DNA of 34,617 nt from UBA1550 sp049294435 (GTDB lineage Bacteria; Patescibacteriota; Minisyncoccia; Phycocordibacterales; UBA1550), in NCBI GenBank assembly GCA_049294435.1, contig JBAQCU010000039.1:1-34617 (forward strand), read 5' to 3'. The position numbers were made by a program, and so were the translations under genes. Positions 22,726 through 28,786 of the stretch are shown piece by piece. The notes beneath the pieces were generated by a model that saw only the letters and a program-made list of their open reading frames with translations, was not told the origin of the DNA and searched no databases. Each line of letters opens with the position of its first letter. Position 1 is the stretch's first letter.

Positions 22726-22754
22726 AGCATAGCTTCCTTTTTGAATTACAGCAA
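22726..22754 (-). promoter_or_regulatory. Promoter of the PaaX-like gene
   Basis: On the - strand: TTGCTG (22754-22749), 17-nt spacer, TATGCT (22731-22726), 6 nt, GTG start. The -35 lies within the palindrome 22746-22783. Confidence 0.65.
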
Positions 22755-22783
22755 TAGCACGCTATAGCGTGCTATTGCTGTAA
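22746..22783. promoter_or_regulatory. 38-bp perfect palindrome, copy 2 (candidate operator)
   Basis: Half-site TTACAGCAATAGCACGCTA followed by its exact complement. Identical over 34 bp to 22085-22118. Its position over the -35 suits a repressor site. It could also be a transcript-end hairpin, although no T-run follows on either strand. Confidence 0.6.
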
Positions 22784-22797
22784 TGGTTTGAGCTTAA

Positions 22798-22829
22798 GAT
22801 GGGGGGCTTCCTTACGGAAGCCCCCCATC
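22798..22829 (-). terminator. Hairpin after recA
   Basis: GATGGGGGGCTTCC (22798-22811) pairs with GGAAGCCCCCCATC (22816-22829) around TTAC. Strong 14-bp stem about 35 nt past the recA stop. The downstream T-run is weak, so termination is likely but not certain. Confidence 0.65.
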
Positions 22830-22861
22830 AATTTTCTACGACTGCACGTGCCCGTCCTACT

Positions 22862-23890
22862 TTAATCCGCGTCCTCCCTCAATTTCGCCCGAATTTCTTT
22901 CAAGAGGGAAGCGCGGATGGCTTTGTTCTCATTGTCTGCGAGGAAAATGCAGGCTGAGTCATACCCCCGCCCAATTTTCACGTCGCCATACGAATACGAT
23001 GAGCCAGACTTCTGGAGAATTTCAAACTTTTCCCCAAGACCTAAAATTTCGCCCTCCTGAGAAATACCTTTACCATGCATCAAATCAAACTCCGCCTGTT
23101 TGAATGGGGCAGCGACCTTATTTTTAATCACTTTCACGCGTGTGCGACTGCCCACAACTTCATCTCCTTTTTTAATTTGCGCGATACGGCGAATGTCCAA
23201 ACGCACTGATGTGTAAAATTTGAGCGCCTTGCCCCCTGGAGTTGTTTCTGGGTTCCCAAACATCACACCAATCTGCATACGAATTTGGTTAATGAAAATA
23301 ACAATCGTTTTTGAGTTTGCAACGATTGCAGTGAGTTTCCTGAGTGCTTGCGACATCAGTCGTGCTTGTTTACCCACGTGGTGCGCGCCCATATCACCCT
23401 CAATTTCATCCTTAGGAGTGAGTGCAGCCACCGAGTCGATGACAATCACGTCCATTTTTCCAGAGCGTACGAGCGATTCTACTATCTCGAGCGCTTGCTC
23501 GCCGTTGTCTGGCTGTGAGATGAGAAGCTCATCAATGTTTACGCCAAGCTTCTTTGCATACTCTGGGTCCATTGCATGCTCTGCATCCACGAATGCGCAT
23601 ATACCTCCTGCTTTTTGCGCTTCAGCAACGACGTGAAGGGTGAGTGTGGTTTTGCCAGAAGACTCAGGGCCAAAGATTTCTACGATGCGACCGCGAGGGA
23701 GCCCGCCAACACCAAGGGCATAATCAAGACCGATGGAGCCCGTGGAGATAGCATCAACTCCAACTTTTGGCTTATCCCCAAGCTTCATAATGGCACCCTC
23801 GCCAAATTTCGCCTGAATTGCCTTGATTGTGTCTTCTATGTTCCCGCCAATTTCCTTTTTTTCAACTACTTTTTTCTTTGCTAATGCCAT
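22862..23890 (-). CDS. recA: Recombinase RecA
   Basis: 342 residues, usual length. Walker A GPESSGKT (74-81), Walker B region MDVIVIDSVAALTPKDEIEG, loop L1 GDMGAHHVGKQARLMSQALR, loop L2 FINQIRMQIGVMFGNPETTPGG, and the C-terminal YDSACIFLADNENKAI. It forms the filament for homologous recombination and repair, with RecO and SSB encoded nearby. No obvious -10 box next to the ATG; the upstream spacer is AT-rich and repetitive. No LexA box was recognised. A degenerate copy of its last ~32 codons lies at 21948-22046. Confidence 0.98.
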   Translation of the reverse strand: MALAKKKVVEKKEIGGNIEDTIKAIQAKFGEGAIMKLGDKPKVGVDAISTGSIGLDYALGVGGLPRGRIVEIFGPESSGKTTLTLHVVAEAQKAGGICAFVDAEHAMDPEYAKKLGVNIDELLISQPDNGEQALEIVESLVRSGKMDVIVIDSVAALTPKDEIEGDMGAHHVGKQARLMSQALRKLTAIVANSKTIVIFINQIRMQIGVMFGNPETTPGGKALKFYTSVRLDIRRIAQIKKGDEVVGSRTRVKVIKNKVAAPFKQAEFDLMHGKGISQEGEILGLGEKFEILQKSGSSYSYGDVKIGRGYDSACIFLADNENKAIRASLLKEIRAKLREDAD

Positions 23891-23905
23891 AATTTTAAAG
23901 TTTTA

Positions 23906-23993
23906 AAATAATTATTAATTTCAAATTTCAAATTTCAAAATAAATTCTTATTCTCTAATTTATGAATTAAATAATTAAAACATTATTTAAAAA
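23906..23993. repeat. AT-rich spacer of TTTCAAAT units
   Basis: Tandem ATTTCAAATTTCAAATTTCAA on the left and ATTTAAAAATTAGAAATTC to the right, similar to 15667-15773. No gene; part of the recA upstream region. Confidence 0.5.
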
Positions 23994-24425
23994 TTAGAAA
24001 TTCAACATTTGAAATTCGGGTATCGTCGTGCCCTCCGTTGTTGTACCAGTATCCATTCCATATTCCATATTCGATATTCCAGATTCTACCAATACAATCT
24101 CAATCGTCTTTTCCGCGGTTCTCTCGTAATTATCTTTCGCGGTGACTTTAATTATATTATACCCGGGAGCCAGTATCAATTGAGCGTGAAAGTTGCCATC
24201 AAGGTCAACAGGCGTTTGAGCTCCGTTCACAGAGAGATTATTTGTGTGAATACCACGCCCAATAACCACAATTGCTGGAGTAGTCGTTGAATAGCCGTTC
24301 AACGGGCTTTCAACAATAATTCTTGGGCCACGAACATAGCCATACAACACAAAGTATGAATACCCAATGACAATCGCAACCCCAAGTCCCCAGAGCCACC
24401 ATTTTATTATTTTTCTGCCTTCCAT
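23994..24425 (-). CDS. Small membrane-anchored protein with an Ig-like domain
   Basis: 143 residues. A signal anchor at about 8-29 (KWWLWGLGVAIVIGYSYFVL) is followed by one beta-sandwich of about 80 residues (PRIIVESPLNGYSTTTPAIV, VNGAQTPVDLDGNFHAQLIL, GYNIIKVTAKDNYERTAEKT), resembling glucodextranase-B/Ig-like modules. The C-terminal tail NMEYGMDTGTTTEG is encoded by ATTCCATATTC-type repeats and is low-complexity. It sits between recA and ftsK on the same strand. It may act in the envelope, but nothing ties it to its neighbours functionally. Confidence 0.75.
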   Translation of the reverse strand: MEGRKIIKWWLWGLGVAIVIGYSYFVLYGYVRGPRIIVESPLNGYSTTTPAIVVIGRGIHTNNLSVNGAQTPVDLDGNFHAQLILAPGYNIIKVTAKDNYERTAEKTIEIVLVESGISNMEYGMDTGTTTEGTTIPEFQMLNF

Positions 24426-24571
24426 GATGATTTTCTTTGAGCGAAGCGAAGTTGAAAGTCATCACCCCGTTAAATGATTTCTGGAAGAAATCCCTGCGGA
24501 GCAGGATTTAATTGGGGTTAGAAAATCTATCTGTTTCACTTTTTAACTTTTAAATTTGAACTTGCATGAAT
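24426..24571 (-). other. Spacer with a small hairpin after ftsK
   Basis: AAATCCCTGC / GCAGGATTT around GGA (about 24488-24509) forms a hairpin. No gene or clear T-run was seen. Confidence 0.35.
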
Positions 24572-26830
24572 TTATTGAACGTTCTCCATCGGACGCTCAA
24601 TAACTTCACGCGCCTTTGCTCCATCTCCGGGCCCAATCACTCCGCGTTCCTCAAGCATATCAATAAGTCGCGCAGCTCGGGAGTAGCCAACTTTTAGGCG
24701 TCTTTGAAGATATGAAGTGGAGGCTTTTCTTGCCTCAATAACTATTGCGCGCGCATCCTCATACAAATCGTCATCGTCATTCCCAGCCTCTTCTTCGTCA
24801 AATGAAGAGCTAAACAGCGAATCGCGTTCATTGCTTATACTTCCAGACGATAGGTTAATTTCGTCGGTATCAGGGAGACTGTCTGTTGGCATATTAGCTA
24901 GATATTTTACTACCGCTTTCACTTCTGTTTCGGACATAAATGCCGACTGGATACGCGTTGGCTTGGACATTTCTCCCGATATATAGAGCATATCGCCCGC
25001 ACCAAGCAGTTTTTCCGCGCCAGACGCATCAAGGATTGTGCGTGAGTCAATTTGTGAGGACACTTGCAATGCCACACGCGCTGGTACGTTTGCCTTGATA
25101 AGTCCAGTGATGACGTTTACCGATGGTCTTTGTGTGGAGAGAATTAGGTGAATACCAACCGCGCGACTCATCTGAGCGAGGCGTACGATAGCGCTTTCAA
25201 GCTCGCGCGGATATGCCTGCATAATATCCGCGAGTTCGTCTAGAATAATGACGATGTACGGCATCCTTTCTGGGAGAGTCGCTTCGCCCGGCCTACCATT
25301 TTTTTTGTATGCTGGCTCAATAATATTTTTATGGTACGAAGAAATATCGCGTACGGATTCAGCTTCAAGTATGTTGTATCGGCGATCCATCTCTTTTGCC
25401 GCCCACTTGAGCGCGAGAATTGCTTTTTTTGCATCGGTAATGACTGGCGTGAGAAGATGTGGAATTTTGTTGTAAAGAGTAAGCTCAACACGTTTTGGGT
25501 CAATCATAATAAAACGCATTGCCTCGGGGCCATTTCTATATAGTAGTGAGTTTACAACCGCGTGAATGGTCACAGATTTTCCAGAGCCTGTTGCTCCCGC
25601 TATAAGCACGTGTGGCATTTTTGCCAGGTCAGCATAATAAAGTTTTCCAGACACACCACGTCCAAGCGCCACTAGCAGAGGTTTGTGCGACTCTTGAAAT
25701 TCATCGGAAGAAAAAAGTGTTTTTAAACCGACGACAGTCTTTGTGGAATTTGGCACTTCAATACCTACGAGAGACTGTCCTGGTATCGGAGCTTCTATAC
25801 GAATAGGGTGCGCGGCGAGCGCGTATGAGAGTTCGTTTTGAAGCCCGACGATGCGCGAAAGTTTTACTCCTTCGGCTGGTTTGAGCGCATAGCGAGTTAC
25901 GGACGGTCCGATGGAGACCTCGTCCATTTCAACCGTGATACCGTACTGTCCGAGTGTGCGCTTGATAATGTTCGCATTTGCTTTGATGTCGCCAACTCCA
26001 GGCTTGCCACGATCTCCTTCAAGAAGTGAAAGCGGAGGAGGAACATACGTTGTGTTCATCACTTGGTTGAATGATATCCCTGACTCATCTGCATCTGCAC
26101 CCACCTTTGACCTTTGACCTTTGACCTTTGACATGACTACTGCCGGCTTTTCTTCAACTTTCTCTGTATCCGCATTCTCGTCAATTGTTTCTGTTATATC
26201 TGTATTGTCGTCAATCGTCCGCGTAGCGGTGTCAGTTGCAAGTTGTTCGTCATTTTCTCCATCATCATTTTTTCTCCAAAACAGAAGTGATGAAAATGAC
26301 GGTCTTGCGTTGAACATCACAAGGAAAGATATCGCGAGGAATGCGATCAGGAAGAGAGTCGCTATGTATGTATCAAAAAGCCTGACTAGCGGAACAGAAA
26401 CAATTTGCCCAAGGATCCCCCCAGACATATCTCCAGAAAATATATTTACTAGACCAAGAATTGAAAAAAGAAAAAGGAATGCGCCAAGGCTTGCTGTGAC
26501 CGCAATGTTTGGTCGCGACTCTCGAAAAAAAGAAACACCAAGGAGAAAAAGAAGAAGGGGGAGTGCAAAGTACCCGACACCAAGAAGATACTCAAGCCCG
26601 TCGTAAACTTTTCCACCGAGTAACCCAGCATAGCCCCAAGGAGCGACAGAAAAAAAGATACCAACAACAAAAAATAAAATAGCGATGACGCTGTGGCGTA
26701 TCTCGTCAGAGAGTCCTCCAAGAAATGATACTCTGCTAAACAACGAGGTTTTTTCTTGAGACACTTTACTTATTTTTTTAGGAACCTTCTCATCGTTTCT
26801 ACTTCGCCCGTTTCGTTCTTTCTTTGCCAT
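24572..26830 (-). CDS. ftsK: DNA translocase FtsK/SpoIIIE
   Basis: 752 residues. It couples chromosome segregation to division. Four hydrophobic segments fill about residues 42-175 (AILFFVVGIFFSVAPW, YFALPLLLFLLGVSFF, AFLFLFSILGLVNIF, ATLFLIAFLAISFLVM). A ~70-residue acidic linker follows, then the motor: Walker A GATGSGKS (412-419), FIMIDPKRVEL, Walker B VIILDELADIM (~527-537), LSTQRPSVNVITGLIKANVP. The C-terminal gamma winged helix, which reads KOPS-type sites, is LQRRLKVGYSRAARLIDMLE, then RGVIGPGDG. The linker is encoded by repetitive DNA, including four ACCTTTG heptamers and a dispersed repeat. A TACTAT box 12 nt before the ATG may be its -10. Confidence 0.97.
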   Translation of the reverse strand: MAKKERNGRSRNDEKVPKKISKVSQEKTSLFSRVSFLGGLSDEIRHSVIAILFFVVGIFFSVAPWGYAGLLGGKVYDGLEYLLGVGYFALPLLLFLLGVSFFRESRPNIAVTASLGAFLFLFSILGLVNIFSGDMSGGILGQIVSVPLVRLFDTYIATLFLIAFLAISFLVMFNARPSFSSLLFWRKNDDGENDEQLATDTATRTIDDNTDITETIDENADTEKVEEKPAVVMSKVKGQRSKVGADADESGISFNQVMNTTYVPPPLSLLEGDRGKPGVGDIKANANIIKRTLGQYGITVEMDEVSIGPSVTRYALKPAEGVKLSRIVGLQNELSYALAAHPIRIEAPIPGQSLVGIEVPNSTKTVVGLKTLFSSDEFQESHKPLLVALGRGVSGKLYYADLAKMPHVLIAGATGSGKSVTIHAVVNSLLYRNGPEAMRFIMIDPKRVELTLYNKIPHLLTPVITDAKKAILALKWAAKEMDRRYNILEAESVRDISSYHKNIIEPAYKKNGRPGEATLPERMPYIVIILDELADIMQAYPRELESAIVRLAQMSRAVGIHLILSTQRPSVNVITGLIKANVPARVALQVSSQIDSRTILDASGAEKLLGAGDMLYISGEMSKPTRIQSAFMSETEVKAVVKYLANMPTDSLPDTDEINLSSGSISNERDSLFSSSFDEEEAGNDDDDLYEDARAIVIEARKASTSYLQRRLKVGYSRAARLIDMLEERGVIGPGDGAKAREVIERPMENVQ
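26103..26130 (+). repeat. Heptamer tandem repeat inside ftsK
   Basis: Four perfect copies of ACCTTTG. Seven is not a multiple of three, so slippage by one unit would frameshift ftsK between its membrane and motor parts. It encodes KVKGQRSKV. Confidence 0.9.
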
Positions 26831-26880
26831 AATTATTCATACATAGTAACACAAAGGAAACATTTGACTATTAACATGTA

Positions 26881-26951
26881 ACATTTAACCAAATTTCACA
26901 AATGAGGGTTTGCGCGAAGCGCAAACCCTCATTTGGCCACTTGTTAAATGT
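26881..26951. repeat. Large nested palindrome between ftsK and the HTH gene
   Basis: Inner 17-bp stem CAAATGAGGGTTTGCGC (26899-26915) / complement (26919-26935) with loop GAA, and outer arms ACATTTAAC (26881-26889) / GTTAAATGT (26943-26951). It lies between divergent genes, so it is not needed as a terminator. Confidence 0.8.
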
Positions 26952-26968
26952 CAATCGTCCCGCACCCT

Positions 26969-26998
26969 TTGACTTTAATCAAATGTCCGTTATATAAT
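26969..26998 (+). promoter_or_regulatory. Promoter and candidate operator of the HTH gene
   Basis: TTGACT (26969-26974), 18-nt spacer, TATAAT (26993-26998). The -10 lies inside the inverted repeat TGTCC-N10-GGACA (about 26984-27003). Three further GGACA motifs follow in the leader (AATAAAGGACAC, GATAAAGGACAC, AAAAGGACAT), suggesting repeated binding sites. Confidence 0.6.
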
Positions 26999-27076
26999 GG
27001 ACACAAGTAAGGAAGTTTCCAATAAAGGACACGCACTGGGAAAATCGTGCGATAAAGGACACTAAAAGGACATACA

Positions 27077-27946
27077 ATGGACTACAAAAAAGACATTAAA
27101 GATACTAGACTTGTGAGCGAATTACCGTCAAATAGAATAACGGCTTTTGGTGCCAGTATGTCAAAAAAGTGCGAACGTCTTGCTACTGCAATTTACCTCG
27201 TTACTAATTTTCTATCGGACACGGAGCCGATGAAGACTCGACTCCGCGCTCTCTCACTAGAGCTTGTCCGAGACTCGTCTATCGTAAAAAATGGTAGTCG
27301 CGGAGTTGAAACAAATGTCCTTGAGATGCTTCGCGCAAATATCATAGAGACTCTATCATTGTTTGAACTTGCATTTATTGCGGGTCTTGTTTCCGAGATG
27401 AATTTTACTATTTTGAAGAGGGAATACTCTTCACTTCGTGACACAATAGAGATCAATAAAGCTTCTCGCGAGTCCCGTACCGACAGCATACTTGGCGACA
27501 ATTTTTTCAGCGCGCCGAACCCAGAGTCCGCACTGCATCCACGCTTCGTTCCGTCTTTGCGAGGAGGCACGACGAAGCAATCCAGCACCTCCGCACCAAT
27601 TCCATATTCTACCCAAACTCCTAAAGGACATTCTATCGGACAAAAAGCAATCACAATGTCCGATAGAAACCCGCCCCCGTCTTTGCGAGGGACGAAGCAA
27701 TCCATCCCCTCTGTACCCATTCAACATTCAACATTCAATATTCCACATTCTACACAAATTGAGTCCCGCCGTACGCGCATCTTAAAACTTGTAAAGGACA
27801 ACCGTGAAGTAACTATAAAGGACATTGCAACTCACTTCGCAGACTTTTCAGAAAAAACAATCCAGCGGGAACTTGTGTCATTGGTGGAGAACGGTGTCCT
27901 TAAGAAAGCTGGAGAACGTAGATGGTCACGTTATGCATTAGCATAA
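27077..27946 (+). CDS. HTH (DeoR-like) protein with repeat-derived linker
   Basis: 289 residues. The N-terminal ~145 residues are helical (LATAIYLVTNFLSDTEPMKT, LRANIIETLSLFELAFIAGL) and not recognised. The C-terminal ~65 residues are a DeoR/FaeA-type winged helix: RRTRILKLVKDNREVTIKDI, FSEKTIQRELVSLVENGVLK, then KAGERRWSRYAL. The two are joined by a ~75-residue linker of foreign character (PSLRGGTTKQSS, PSLRGTKQSIPS, IQHSTFNIPHST), encoded by two copies of the dispersed GTCTTTGCGAG repeat plus ATTC-rich repeats. The start has AAAGGA upstream at good spacing. GGACA motifs around the promoter suggest self-regulation. Divergent from ftsK. Confidence 0.82.
   Translation: MDYKKDIKDTRLVSELPSNRITAFGASMSKKCERLATAIYLVTNFLSDTEPMKTRLRALSLELVRDSSIVKNGSRGVETNVLEMLRANIIETLSLFELAFIAGLVSEMNFTILKREYSSLRDTIEINKASRESRTDSILGDNFFSAPNPESALHPRFVPSLRGGTTKQSSTSAPIPYSTQTPKGHSIGQKAITMSDRNPPPSLRGTKQSIPSVPIQHSTFNIPHSTQIESRRTRILKLVKDNREVTIKDIATHFADFSEKTIQRELVSLVENGVLKKAGERRWSRYALA
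27551..27583 (+). repeat. Dispersed repeat within coding sequence, copy a
   Basis: CCGTCTTTGCGAGG followed by GACGAAGCAATCC, a half-unit of the palindromic family, read in frame as PSLRGGTTKQSS. Confidence 0.85.
27677..27703 (+). repeat. Dispersed repeat within coding sequence, copy b
   Basis: CCGTCTTTGCGAGG followed directly by GACGAAGCAATCC, read in the same frame as copy a (PSLRGTKQSI). Confidence 0.85.
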
Positions 27947-28109
27947 CTAGTCTAATGTCCGTAAAGTCCATAAAGTAGAAAGTGAATACTTGTGGACTTT
28001 TCCTCCATTTTCTGCTATTATCTCCTTGTGTGGATGTTGGACTGTATCGACTTTTGACTTTACACTTTCAACTTTATAGACTCGTTTTTGAGTTATCCAC
28101 ACATATACT

Positions 28110-28138
28110 TTGCAGGTTCATCTTGCACCATATATAAT
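28110..28138 (+). promoter_or_regulatory. Strong promoter upstream of the S-layer-like gene
   Basis: TTGCAG (28110-28115), 17-nt spacer, consensus TATAAT (28133-28138). If it drives the gene at 28787, the leader is about 640 nt. Confidence 0.65.
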
Positions 28139-28329
28139 GTATGTAAGTTCAGTGTGTAGATTTGTTTCTGCGTCACTGGATTTAGATGTATGTAGTAGTG
28201 TTCGCATTACTCACACATCAATTAAATAGAAACTCCCGGCTTACGATAGATTGCAAGCTTGAGGGAGAGGTCATTGAAAACTAGATCCGTTGCATTGAGT
28301 ATTGAATGGTATTGAATGAGTCGCATCCC

Positions 28330-28370
28330 AAGGTCGGGCCTTTATGAGCCCTTCCCCAAGACCCGACCTT
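28330..28370. other. Hairpin in the S-layer leader
   Basis: AAGGTCGGG (28330-28338) and CCCGACCTT (28362-28370) are complementary. No T-run follows, so it is a structural element rather than a simple terminator. Confidence 0.5.
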
Positions 28371-28652
28371 TATGATGTATTCGTATTCCACATTCAATCC
28401 TGAATGCAGCGGGTCTTGCATAGGAAACATCTCTCACAAATTGGGATGTCTTCATTGAATTGGGTTGTCAGCAATTTCGTTTGGTGTTCATCATTGTATT
28501 TGCATTCGTCAAATGTCAATGGTCAATGGTCAAATGTGTTGCTTCGCAACTCAGATTTCTATGGCCTCGACCCGAGTGGTCGAAGCACTACCGCATGACC
28601 GACAAAACGACAGAATAATAACAAGGTTACTTAATTATGTGTGTTACGAAAC

Positions 28653-28750
28653 CCATTCCCGCATCGTCTTTGCGAGTACTCGAAGCAATCCAAGAGTTCA
28701 TCACGAATAATCCTGGATTGCCACGCTACGCTCGCAAAGACGGGGAATGG
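28653..28750. repeat. GTCTTTGCGAG palindromic repeat in the S-layer leader
   Basis: CCATTCCC (28653-28660) and CGTCTTTGCGAG (28665-28676) are mirrored by CTCGCAAAGACG (28731-28742) and GGGAATGG (28743-28750). The internal GAAGCAATCC / GGATTGCC are also present. Confidence 0.85.
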
Positions 28751-28786
28751 AAGCACACTGTGCGATTAGAAAATTATCACTAATAT

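Larger units (their letters stand above)
27947..28786 (+). other. 840-bp non-coding region upstream of the S-layer-like gene
   Basis: No credible gene. Contents in order: GTCC/GGAC motifs; DnaA-box-like words TGTGGACTT (~28010), TGTGGATGT (~28031) and a perfect TTATCCACA (28093-28101); a strong promoter (28110-28138); a 9-bp-stem hairpin (28330-28370); a TCGACC/GGTCGA hairpin near 28570; and a repeat-family palindrome (28653-28750) ending 36 nt before the ATG. It probably includes a long mRNA leader. Confidence 0.6.

Noticed and set aside
27193..27727. Open frames on the - strand opposite the HTH gene
   Set aside because: They arise from the repeat-rich linker and oppose a gene with a promoter, a Shine-Dalgarno and a recognisable C-terminal HTH domain.
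27947..28786. Replication origin
   Set aside because: Only one perfect DnaA box and two weak ones; no dnaA, dnaN or clear AT-rich unwinding array. Kept only as a low-interest observation.
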